From: Macrococcoides equi
Lineage (GTDB): Bacteria > Bacillota > Bacilli > Staphylococcales > Staphylococcaceae
Length of the DNA: 64,000 nucleotides
NCBI RefSeq assembly: GCF_047425865.1
Contig: NZ_CP179735.1
Direction: 5' to 3' (one strand)
Part shown: piece after piece, positions 1 through 7,568 of the stretch
Layout of the letters: the number at the start of each line of letters is the position of its first letter
How positions within the stretch are numbered: the stretch's first letter is position 1
Position numbers and translations under genes: made by a program
The notes under the pieces: generated by a model
The model's database searches: none
The model's input: the letters and a program-made list of their open reading frames with translations, nothing else
What the model was told of the DNA's origin: nothing

Positions 1-226
1 TATCATTACGTCCATAGTTGAGTGGTACTTGAGAGGTCATGATTTTCTGATATACATCTAGTATTGATTGTTTATCCTGACCAGTAATATACTCTACTGA
101 ATCAAGTGCATAATTTGTATAAATTAGCGTTCTTAAAATTAACTGGTCTTTATCATTTAATTTTAATTCCGGATATTTTTTATTAATATCATTTAAAGCT
201 AAATACATATCAATCGTATTCAACAT
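1..226 (-). CDS. Hypothetical protein, 3' part outside the window
   Basis: An open frame of 75 codons runs from an ATG at 224-226 to the window edge without a stop. A strong ribosome binding site (GGGGAGGTT, 231-239) lies 4 nt upstream, which fixes the start. The product begins MLNTIDMYLALNDINKKYPE and is charged and probably helical, with no signal peptide or membrane segment in the visible part. I do not recognise a family. It is the last minus-strand gene of the segment, downstream of the secreted protein at 489-1034 and separated from it by a terminator. Confidence 0.7.
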   Translation of the reverse strand, partial: MLNTIDMYLALNDINKKYPELKLNDKDQLILRTLIYTNYALDSVEYITGQDKQSILDVYQKIMTSQVPLNYGRND

Positions 227-429
227 TTATAACCTCCCCAATTAATTTTTATATTTTAAGTATACACCTTATTATATTGAAGTATTGTAATATTGTTGTA
301 ATTTTGTAACTTGTAAAAATAACATTAAAATAACAACTTAATAATAAAACTAACTTAGAATAATACTTTTTTAGAATTTAGTAATGAATAACAACATTTT
401 TTAACAGATAACACAAACTAATCAATATT

Positions 430-478
430 TAGCAAAATAATAACCACCATTAAATAAAGATTTATCGGTGGTTATTAT
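430..478 (-). terminator. Terminator of the secreted-protein gene at 489-1034
   Basis: A 12-bp stem (437-448 with 467-478) lies just after the stop codon at 489. It is followed on the minus strand by a short, interrupted T-rich run. The rest of 227-488 is AT-rich and I see no gene in it. Confidence 0.6.
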
Positions 479-488
479 CATATTATAT

Positions 489-1034
489 TTATTCGGCAAA
501 TTTTTTCAGTATTTCTTTAATATCATCTGGATGTAGTTGTGCCACATATGTCAAGCTACCATTAATATCGAATGATAATAATGTATTCCCTTGAATATAG
601 TTAATTGTACCTGCCTGCGGATAATATAAATCTCCTTCTCCCCAGTATTTACTCATATCACCTACTGTGAAGAATTGAGGGATTCCTGAGAAACTAATTG
701 AGCGTAGACGATATTGATCAAGCTTTTGTCCACGTTTCCCTGTAAAGTAAAGTATCGTGTTATCCCCACGCTCTGTCAGATAATGATACTCAAAGTCATA
801 ACGCTGATAGACCGATGTTACTTTAAATGACGCTTTGACCCATTTCTGTTTGACATAACTATATGTATTACCTACCTTAATGCCGTTTATTTTATGTGTT
901 CCTTTTTTCATCGCTTGAATTGTCGTTTTGTGTTTTAAATTTGGTACTGCCGGTTTTTTAAGCGCTGCACTCGCATCAAAAGACACCGTAAAGAATAGTA
1001 ATAATCCAAGACAACATGCTATTATTTTTTTCAT
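489..1034 (-). CDS. Secreted protein of unknown function
   Basis: A 181-residue product with a classical Sec signal peptide: Lys2-Lys3, a hydrophobic core to about residue 19 and a probable cleavage after FDASA (about 23-24). No lipobox cysteine follows, so it should be released or loosely wall-bound. The mature part is basic, rich in Tyr and Gly, and contains a KVGNTYSYVKQKW segment like the repeated beta/alpha modules of small secreted Firmicute proteins. I cannot assign a family with confidence. It has its own terminator and is followed upstream by the IS-interrupted region and an IsaB-type gene, so two exported proteins once lay side by side here. Confidence 0.75.
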   Translation of the reverse strand: MKKIIACCLGLLLFFTVSFDASAALKKPAVPNLKHKTTIQAMKKGTHKINGIKVGNTYSYVKQKWVKASFKVTSVYQRYDFEYHYLTERGDNTILYFTGKRGQKLDQYRLRSISFSGIPQFFTVGDMSKYWGEGDLYYPQAGTINYIQGNTLLSFDINGSLTYVAQLHPDDIKEILKKFAE

Positions 1035-1110
1035 GCTCTCACCCCTTTATGAGTTCCATTATATAACAAACATACGTAATTGAGTAAATATATTATGAAT
1101 TTATAAAAAA

Positions 1111-1137
1111 AATCCTATGTACAAAGTACATAGGATG
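1111..1137. repeat. Left copy of the 27-bp target-site duplication (palindromic)
   Basis: The 27 bases are identical to 2672-2698 and consist of an 11-bp stem, AAA loop and 11-bp stem (1112-1122, 1126-1136). On the minus strand this copy is followed by eight T residues (1103-1110), so it is the original complete rho-independent terminator of the IsaB-like gene. The matching copy at the other side of the element lacks the T run. Confidence 0.85.
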
Positions 1138-1144
1138 CAGATTG

Positions 1145-1185
1145 AAGACAAACTCACTTTTGGAATTGTGAGTTTGTCTTTTTTC
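1145..1185 (+). terminator. Inward-facing terminator at the left end of the IS
   Basis: A 13-bp perfect stem (1145-1157 with 1168-1180) is followed on the plus strand by a T run (1179-1184). It would stop plus-strand transcription entering the element and lies antisense to the 3' end of the transposase. Confidence 0.65.
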
Positions 1186-1230
1186 TTCGAAAAAGATTGT
1201 TATTTTAAAGAAATTAGCAAAATATCTAGA

Positions 1231-2582
1231 CTATCCTGCTAGATAATTTGCTAATTTCTTTAAATTCATGCATGCGAAAATAAGCGTGGTCTCCATGGTG
1301 ACTTTATTAATTCCTTTGTACTTAGTCCAACGTAAACCATGCTGCTCTTTAGCATCAGCAAAACGTCTTTCTATTGTTTGACTACGTAACTTATATACAG
1401 CTTTTATAGTATCAATAAATCTCAAGTCATCAACAATATCAAGATATTTTTGCCATATATGTCTTGTGACGATTTTTTTCTGTTCTTTACTCTTAGTACA
1501 TTTATTAAGTAAAGGACAATCCATACATTTATTTGGATTAGAAATATATAAACGGTAACCATCGCTGTCTGTCCTCTGATATTTCAACATTTGATTATTA
1601 GGGCAAATATAGCAATCATAGTACTCGTCATATATAAATTCGTTTTTATTCATTAAGTCCTTCGGACCAATTGGTCGCTTATACGGCATAGCGGGTAGTA
1701 TTTCTTTATCTAATAAATACTTTGCATTATGAGGTGTTTTATATCCAGAATCCACAGCAACATATCTCGGTAGTAATTTTTACTTTCAAGCCTGTCAACC
1801 ATAGGCACTAACTGTGTACTATCATGAATATTACCAGGAGTTAAATGAAAATCGACGATATAACCATACTTATCACAGCATGTATGTGCACTATAAGCAA
1901 ATTGTTTTTCTCTTTCACTTTTAACATAGTAACCAGCATCCGGATCATTATTACTTATTTTTATTACTTTAAGATTCTCCTCCTTTCTTGAAGCTAGAGG
2001 CTTTTTTCCTTCAGATTCTCTTATAGAATTGATATCTTCAATAAGCTCTTGTTCATAAAGTTTAGAAGTCTTCTGTATCTCTTGTTTAATAAATTTCTTT
2101 TTATTGGCATTTGCCTTAATATGCGTTGAGTCAATAAATAGTGAAGTGTTATCAACGAAGTTATGATCTATAGCGATTTTGAGTATACGAGAAAAGATTT
2201 CTTCGAAAATCTGATTATCATAAAATCGTCTAGAATAGTTCTTACCGAAGGTAGAAAAATGAGGTACTTTATCATTGACGCCTAATCCAAGATACCATTT
2301 GTAGGCAAAATTTGTTTCAATCTCTTTTATTGTTTGACGCATAGATTTTATACCAAAAAGATGTTGTATTAAAACTATTTTTATCAATATCACAGGATCA
2401 ATACTAGGACGGCCGTTATCTGTTGAATACTTTTCTTCTACTAAGTCGTATACAAATGATAAATCAAATACTTTATCAACTTTTCTCAGAAGATGATTTT
2501 CTGGTACAAGGTCTTCTAATGAATACATCTCAAATTGAGTTCTAATGATATTAATATCCTCAGATTTACTTTTCTTTATCAT
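1231..2582 (-). pseudogene. IS1182-family transposase, broken by a single frameshift
   Basis: The N-terminal half starts at ATG 2580-2582 behind a GGGGGTG ribosome binding site. It carries the family opening (RTQFEMYSLEDLVPENHL) and the first catalytic Asp (FIDSTHIKANA). The C-terminal half continues in the -1 frame from LLPRYVAVDSGYKTP and has the Cys cluster CYICPNNQ...CMDCPLLNKC. The two frames join at a run of five T (1777-1781, five A on the coding strand); six would restore one reading frame of about 450 residues. Family members normally have a single reading frame, so I call it a pseudogene. A programmed -1 shift on the A run cannot be excluded. Confidence 0.8.
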
Positions 2583-2619
2583 ATATACACCCCCATTTAA
2601 CAATATACTTAAATTATAT

Positions 2620-2670
2620 CAAAAAAAAGACTGTAGACTTCATCTCCGAAGGAGACTTTGTCTACAGTCT
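2620..2670 (-). terminator. Inward-facing terminator at the right end of the IS
   Basis: An 11-bp stem (2628-2638 with 2660-2670) encloses a smaller hairpin (2643-2655) and is followed on the minus strand by eight T (2621-2628). Transcripts of the IsaB-like gene entering the element would stop here. It thus stands in for the terminator that the insertion separated from its T run. Confidence 0.75.
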
Positions 2671-2671
2671 G

Positions 2672-2698
2672 AATCCTATGTACAAAGTACATAGGATG
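2672..2698. repeat. Right copy of the 27-bp target-site duplication (palindromic)
   Basis: Identical to 1111-1137. It lies 7 nt after the stop of the IsaB-like gene but has lost the T run, because the element begins directly behind it on the minus strand. Confidence 0.85.
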
Positions 2699-2705
2699 AA
2701 TGCTT

Positions 2706-3203
2706 TTAAGAGGCGTATACGCCATACTCAAAGTAAATCAGATACCCTTTATAAAATGAGGCAAAGTAATCTGCACCGTTTGTACGGTAATGTAAATCAT
2801 AAACGCCTACTTTTGGACCTTTACCTTTATGAATGAGCTTGTTATTTTTATGTGCAACAAGGAATTGCTTTAAAGTAATCGTTTTATCATGGCTAACTAT
2901 TGGTCTAATCATTGTCACACGATTTTTTGCGTCTTTATAGTAGTAAGTGTCATACTTCATAAAGTCTTTTGTCCCGTAGCCATTTCTACCTTTTAGATTT
3001 AACTTATATCCATTCATTTTAAAATTATCGTACTTTAATGCACGTACAAAGTCTTTATCGATCAGGAACTTCGAATTGTTTTTTACATAACCGTTATAGC
3101 TGTAATAAGGCTTAGTTGCAGCATGTGTTTCGCTTGGTACAGAGACGAGTAATAGTGAAGATGCAATGGCAAATGTAGTAGTAGTTTTCAATACTTTATT
3201 CAT
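2706..3203 (-). CDS. IsaB-family secreted antigen
   Basis: A 165-residue exported protein related to staphylococcal immunodominant antigen B. After a signal peptide (cleavage near THAA) comes the family's hallmark N-terminal block PYYSYNGYVKNNSKFL followed by KYDNFKMNGYKL, which I recognise from IsaB. IsaB binds extracellular nucleic acid and is surface-associated in S. aureus; for this homologue that is inference. I start it at ATG 3201-3203, about 10 nt after GGAG. An upstream GTG (3210-3212) directly abuts the GGAGA and is a poorer start. Its original terminator was split by the IS1182 insertion. Confidence 0.8.
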   Translation of the reverse strand: MNKVLKTTTTFAIASSLLLVSVPSETHAATKPYYSYNGYVKNNSKFLIDKDFVRALKYDNFKMNGYKLNLKGRNGYGTKDFMKYDTYYYKDAKNRVTMIRPIVSHDKTITLKQFLVAHKNNKLIHKGKGPKVGVYDLHYRTNGADYFASFYKGYLIYFEYGVYAS

Positions 3204-3324
3204 TTTTTCCACTCTCCTTCTATTCTTCTTTCAAGTCCATCATAATCCTATATAATTACAATATCAAACATTATTTTGAAGTTCACATCATTAACATAAT
3301 TGAAGTATTAAAGTGATTTTTATT

Positions 3325-3360
3325 ACAAAAAAAGACACTCTACCATGAGATAAAGTGTCT
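3325..3360 (-). terminator. Terminator of glmS
   Basis: A 7-bp stem extended by inner pairs (3333-3339 with 3354-3360) is followed by seven T on the minus strand, directly after the glmS stop codon. Confidence 0.8.
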
Positions 3361-3368
3361 TCAACATA

Positions 3369-5171
3369 TTATTCTACTGTAACTGATTTTGCTAAGTTAC
3401 GTGGTTTATCAACGTCACAACCACGGTGTAAAGCTGCGTAGTAAGAAATTAACTGTAAAGTAACTACAGATACTAAAGGTGTAAGCATATCATGGATTGC
3501 AGGAATAACGTAAGCATCGCCATCTTGCTCTAATCCTGACATAGAGATAATACATGGGTTAGCACCACGTGCTACAACCTCTTTCACGTTACCGCGAATT
3601 GATAAGTTAACCGCTTCTTGAGTTGCTAATGCAATAACAGGTGTTCCATCTTCAATTAAAGCGATTGTACCGTGTTTTAATTCTCCACCGGCAAATCCTT
3701 CAGCTTGAATATAAGAAATTTCTTTAAGTTTTAAAGCACCTTCAAGACCCACATAGAAATCCATTGTACGACCAATAAAGAATGCATTACGCGTAGTTTC
3801 TAAGAATTTACGTGCTAAGTCTTCCATTTTATCAGCATCGTCAACAATCGATACAATTGCTGAAGTAACTTTTGCAAGTTCTGGTAATAAATCAACACCA
3901 GTCTCAATACCAGCATCTTTCGCTACAACTTGCGCTAAAATAGCTAATACTGCGATTTGTGCAGTGTAAGCTTTAGTAGAGGCAACAGCAATTTCAGGTC
4001 CGGCATGTAAGATTAAAGTATGATCTGCTTCACGAGATAAAGTAGATCCTGGTACATTCGTAACTGTTAATGCAGTGTGACCTAATTTCTTAACTTCAAC
4101 AAGTACTGCACGGCTATCTGCTGTTTCACCTGATTGTGAAATGAAGATAAATAGTGGTTTCTTAGATAGTAATGGCATATTGTAAACGAATTCTGATGCA
4201 ACATGTACTTCAGTTGGTACACCAGACCATTTTTCTAAGTATTCTTTACCCACTAAACCAGCGTGGTATGAAGTTCCACATGCTACGATATAGATGCGAT
4301 CAGCTTTACGAACAGCTTTGACGATATCTTTATCGATTTTTAATTGACCTTTTTCATCTTGGTACTCTTGAATAATTTTACGCATTACAGCAGGTTGTTC
4401 ATGGATTTCTTTTAACATGTAATGAGCAAATGTTCCTTTTTCGATATCTGAAGCGTCAATTTCAGCTTTATAAGGCTTACGTTTAACTTCTTTACCGTCT
4501 AAGTCTTTGATTGTAACTTTATCTCTCTCAACTAATACGATTTCTCCGTCTGTTAATTCAACATACGTGTCAGTAACTTGTAACATTGCCATTGCATCTG
4601 AAGCAATAACGTTGAAGCCTTTACCTAATCCTACTAATAAAGGAGATTTGTTTTTCGCAACGTAAATTACGTCTGGGTTTTGTGAATCTAATAAACCTAA
4701 GGCATAAGAACCATGTAATAATTTTACTACTTCTGTAAATGCCTTTTCAGTATCTAGTCCTTGTTTTGAGAAATGCTCAACGAGTTGAACGATAATTTCT
4801 GTATCAGTATCAGATTTAAATGTTACACCTGATAAAAATTCTTCTTTTAATTGTTCGTAGTTTTCAATAACACCGTTGTGCACTAAAGAGAATCTTTCAC
4901 TTTCAGATTGATGTGGATGTGAATTCTCACGGTTAGGTACACCATGTGTTGCCCAACGTGTATGTCCGATACCAGTGTTTGATTCAAATGTAGCGTCAAC
5001 TGCTTTTCTTAACTCAGCAATACGACCTTTTTCTTTATAAACACGAACATCTTCACCGTTACGAACAGCAATCCCTGCTGAATCATAACCACGATATTCT
5101 AACTTTTCAAGACCTTTTAAGAGTATTTCTTTTGCATCTTGTGTTCCAATGTAACCAACAATACCACACAT
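3369..5171 (-). CDS. glmS: Glutamine-fructose-6-phosphate aminotransferase (isomerizing)
   Basis: Makes glucosamine-6-phosphate from fructose-6-phosphate and glutamine, the first step to UDP-GlcNAc for peptidoglycan and teichoic acid. The 600-residue length is standard. The protein begins MCGIVGYIG, so Cys2 is exposed as the nucleophile of the class II glutamine amidotransferase domain (about 1-230; RWATHG and HNGVIENY present). Two SIS sugar isomerase domains follow, with CGTSYHAG, SQSGETADS and the C-terminal LAKSVTVE. The start has a GGGAGGAAC site. A glmS ribozyme occupies the leader, so expression should fall when GlcN6P is high. The gene has its own promoter and terminator, although glmM lies upstream on the same strand. 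Confidence 0.98.
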   Translation of the reverse strand: MCGIVGYIGTQDAKEILLKGLEKLEYRGYDSAGIAVRNGEDVRVYKEKGRIAELRKAVDATFESNTGIGHTRWATHGVPNRENSHPHQSESERFSLVHNGVIENYEQLKEEFLSGVTFKSDTDTEIIVQLVEHFSKQGLDTEKAFTEVVKLLHGSYALGLLDSQNPDVIYVAKNKSPLLVGLGKGFNVIASDAMAMLQVTDTYVELTDGEIVLVERDKVTIKDLDGKEVKRKPYKAEIDASDIEKGTFAHYMLKEIHEQPAVMRKIIQEYQDEKGQLKIDKDIVKAVRKADRIYIVACGTSYHAGLVGKEYLEKWSGVPTEVHVASEFVYNMPLLSKKPLFIFISQSGETADSRAVLVEVKKLGHTALTVTNVPGSTLSREADHTLILHAGPEIAVASTKAYTAQIAVLAILAQVVAKDAGIETGVDLLPELAKVTSAIVSIVDDADKMEDLARKFLETTRNAFFIGRTMDFYVGLEGALKLKEISYIQAEGFAGGELKHGTIALIEDGTPVIALATQEAVNLSIRGNVKEVVARGANPCIISMSGLEQDGDAYVIPAIHDMLTPLVSVVTLQLISYYAALHRGCDVDKPRNLAKSVTVE

Positions 5172-5253
5172 AGTAAGTTCCTCCCGAGCGACATGCGCTA
5201 TATAAATTAAATTGATTGTATTATTTTAAAATCTGTTTTTTTGTAAGTGCTGT

Positions 5254-5385
5254 GTTGATGATTTTTGTTCATCCAGTTACCCAGATGGTTTGTTACATCA
5301 ACTAACGAATCGCTATAATCCGTGATGGCATCCGCCGAATTTTCGATAACCATCTTCCTCGTCAACAGTTCCCTGTTCTGGCGCT
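5254..5385 (-). promoter_or_regulatory. glmS ribozyme-riboswitch
   Basis: The leader of glmS carries the conserved catalytic core of the glmS ribozyme. It shows AGCGCCAGAAC at the cleavage site (A at 5385, G+1 at 5384), then GACGAGG, GGTTATCGA, TTCGGCGGATGCC and a 3' domain. There a P4 stem (GTTGATG with CATCAAC) encloses a P4.1-like hairpin. With GlcN6P bound, the RNA cuts itself at 5385/5384 and the downstream glmS message is degraded. About 80 nt separate its 3' edge from the glmS start. Confidence 0.95.
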
Positions 5386-5431
5386 GTATATTCAGTTTTA
5401 AACGGCCCTCACTTTCGATTAAACTTATGTA

Positions 5432-5461
5432 ATTGTACTATATTTATCATAATTTAGACAA
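5432..5461 (-). promoter_or_regulatory. Probable sigma-A promoter of glmS
   Basis: A TTGTCT -35 (5456-5461) and a TACAAT -10 (5432-5437) are separated by 18 nt and lie about 45 nt before the ribozyme cleavage site. A second -10-like TATAAT lies at 5546-5551, without a good -35. Confidence 0.55.
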
Positions 5462-5647
5462 GTATTTGAAGATTATATCTTTCGGAAATAGAAGTAATAT
5501 ATAACTTGTCTATATTAAACCATACAACTCTTATCATATACTTTCATTATACTATAAATCCAATGTTAGGTAATTTTTTTGTGTAGAAAATTTTTCTAAA
5601 ATTGTAGGGGAATGTGTAAATCAATTGATTATAATATTATGGTTTTT

Positions 5648-6097
5648 GTTTAGTTCGTATTAATCTCGTTTTTGCGAACTAACTCACTTATTTTAGAGCT
5701 TTGCCGTCTTATATTACCTTAGTTGATTTAGGTTAGTTCGCATATCTCACATTTTTGCGAACTAACTCGTCAATTTTCACTCTTTCTATACTTATATGAC
5801 ATTTGTTCACTCTGGTTAGTTCGCATATCTCACATTTTTGCGAACTAACTCGTCGATTTTCACTATTTCTATACTTATATGCCTTCGTTCACTCTGGTTA
5901 GTTCGCATATCTTGCTTTTTTGCGAACTAACTTGTCGATTTTCACTCTTTCTAGGCTTATATGACATTCTTCCACTCTCGTTAGTTCGCATATCTTGTTC
6001 TTTTGCGAACTAACTCGTCAATTTTCACACTTACTAGTCTTATATAATCTTCACTCACACGGGTTAGTTCGCATATCTCACTTTTTTGCGAACTAAC
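5648..6097. repeat. Array of six 83-bp units, each with an 11-bp inverted repeat
   Basis: Six 35-36-bp palindromic cores lie at 5648-5683, 5732-5766, 5815-5849, 5897-5931, 5980-6014 and 6063-6097. Start-to-start distances are 84, 83, 82, 83 and 83 bp. The typical core is GTTAGTTCGCA, 13 nt, TGCGAACTAAC. The first core is degenerate in its left arm; the other five arm pairs are perfect. The 47-48-bp linkers are also related (TCGTCAATTTTCAC..., CTTATATGA...), especially linkers 2-5. It is therefore a tandem repeat, not a CRISPR array. It fills the space between the glmM terminator and the glmS promoter. I do not recognise the repeat, and I saw no further copy in this window. Confidence 0.9.
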
Positions 6098-6141
6098 TCA
6101 ATGCTCACATCGCTCACACCACCACTCCTCTCACTCCCAAA

Positions 6142-6180
6142 CAAAAAAACATCGCCAGATACTCAAAGTATCCGGCGATG
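6142..6180 (-). terminator. Terminator of the cdaA-cdaR-glmM operon
   Basis: A 13-bp stem with one G-U pair (6150-6162 with 6168-6180) is followed by seven T on the minus strand, shortly after the glmM stop. Confidence 0.85.
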
Positions 6181-6195
6181 CTCTTATTTTATATA

Positions 6196-7542
6196 TTAAA
6201 TGCCCATATGTTCACGTACAACATCAGCGATGCTGTTAACGAATCGTTCTGCATCTTCATCAGTTTTCGCCTCAACCATAACACGTACTAATGGCTCAGT
6301 TCCTGATGGTCTAACTAATACACGACCTTCACCGTTCATTTCCGCTTCCACTTTTGCAATTGATTCAGCTACTGCTGAGTTCTCTTCAACTGCATGTTTA
6401 TCTGATACACGGATATTAACTAATCGTTGTGGGTATTTCTTCATTTGACCGGCAAGTTCGCTTAATGTTTTACCAGATTTCTTAATGATGCTCGCTAAAT
6501 GTACACCAGTTAATAATCCGTCACCTGTAGTATTGTAGTCCATCATTACGATGTGACCAGATTGTTCTCCACCTAGGTTATATTTTCCATTACGCATTTC
6601 TTCAACAACATAACGGTCTCCAACTTTAGTTTTATTTGAACGAATATCAAATTCATCTAATGCTTTGTAGAATCCTAAGTTACTCATCACTGTAGATACA
6701 ACCATGTTATCTTTTAAGCTGCCTTCGTTATGCATGCTTTGAGCTAAGATAAACATGATTTGGTCACCGTCGACGATTTGTCCTTTTTCATCTACTGCGA
6801 TAATACGGTCTCCGTCACCATCAAATGCTAATCCAAAATCACTGCCTGATTCTACGACTAATTCTGCTAATCCTTCTGGATGAGTAGATCCTACACCGTC
6901 GTTAATGTTATTGCCATCTGGATTACAGCCGATTGTTACTGTATCTGCTTCTAAATCACCGAATAAATATGGTGCTAAAGAATATGTTGATCCGTGTGCA
7001 CCGTCTAATGCAATTTTTAATCCTTCTAAGTCACCATCAATTGTTGATTTAATGAAGCTTAAATATTTTTGTCCACCTTCAAAGTAATCAGAAGTGTGTC
7101 CTAAATCAACACCTGTTGGACGTGGTACAGTATCTTCTTTTGCGTCAAGTAAGCTTTCAATTTCAGCTTCCTGTGCATCGCTTAATTTGAAACCATCAGC
7201 TCCAAAGAACTTTATACCGTTATCTTGTACCGGGTTATGACTTGCTGAAATCATTACACCTGCTTGTGCATTTAATTCACGAGTCAGGTATGCTACACCA
7301 GGTGTTGTAATAACACCTAAGCGCATAACTTCTGCACCTGTAGAAAGTAATCCTGCAACAAGTGCAGATTCTAACATAACTCCTGAAACGCGTGTGTCAC
7401 GTCCTACAACAACTGTAGGTTTCTCAGTTCCACCATGTGCTAATACATAACCACCATAACGACCTAATTCAAAAGCTAATTCCGGTGTTAACTCACTGTT
7501 AGCTACTCCTCTTACTCCGTCTGTCCCAAAATATTTACCCAT
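6196..7542 (-). CDS. glmM: Phosphoglucosamine mutase
   Basis: Converts glucosamine-6-phosphate to glucosamine-1-phosphate, the step after GlmS. At 448 residues it has the usual length. All four alpha-D-phosphohexomutase signatures are visible: the phosphoserine loop ISASHNP (Ser101), the metal site DGDGDR (about 241-246), the sugar loop GEQSGH (about 325) and the phosphate site RPSGTEPLVRV near the C-terminus. It starts at an ATG behind AAAGGAG and follows cdaR by 26 nt, so it is the last gene of a cdaA-cdaR-glmM operon. In related Firmicutes GlmM binds and inhibits CdaA, linking cell-wall precursor supply to c-di-AMP level. Confidence 0.98.
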   Translation of the reverse strand: MGKYFGTDGVRGVANSELTPELAFELGRYGGYVLAHGGTEKPTVVVGRDTRVSGVMLESALVAGLLSTGAEVMRLGVITTPGVAYLTRELNAQAGVMISASHNPVQDNGIKFFGADGFKLSDAQEAEIESLLDAKEDTVPRPTGVDLGHTSDYFEGGQKYLSFIKSTIDGDLEGLKIALDGAHGSTYSLAPYLFGDLEADTVTIGCNPDGNNINDGVGSTHPEGLAELVVESGSDFGLAFDGDGDRIIAVDEKGQIVDGDQIMFILAQSMHNEGSLKDNMVVSTVMSNLGFYKALDEFDIRSNKTKVGDRYVVEEMRNGKYNLGGEQSGHIVMMDYNTTGDGLLTGVHLASIIKKSGKTLSELAGQMKKYPQRLVNIRVSDKHAVEENSAVAESIAKVEAEMNGEGRVLVRPSGTEPLVRVMVEAKTDEDAERFVNSIADVVREHMGI

Positions 7543-7568
7543 TATTAATAACTCCTTTATTCATATCG

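Larger units (their letters stand above)
1138..2671 (-). mobile_element. IS1182-family insertion sequence with a frameshifted transposase
   Basis: The element is 1534 bp and is bounded by imperfect terminal inverted repeats. The left end reads CAGATTGAAGACAAACTCAC and the right end, read inwards, CAGACTGTAGACAAAGTCTC (16 of 20 match). It is flanked by 27-bp direct repeats that are themselves a terminator hairpin. The only gene is a minus-strand DDE transposase. Each end also forms a longer stem-loop followed by T residues pointing into the element. The family assignment rests on the transposase N-terminus and its Cys-rich C-terminal segment. Long target duplications are known for IS1182 relatives. 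Confidence 0.85.

Noticed and set aside
1111..2698. The 27-bp palindromes as the element's own inverted repeats
   Set aside because: A better pair of terminal repeats begins directly inside them (CAGA-TG-AGACAAA), and only the left palindrome has the T run of the host terminator.
5648..6097. CRISPR array
   Set aside because: The 47-48-bp linkers are similar to each other and no cas gene is present; the units are tandem duplications.
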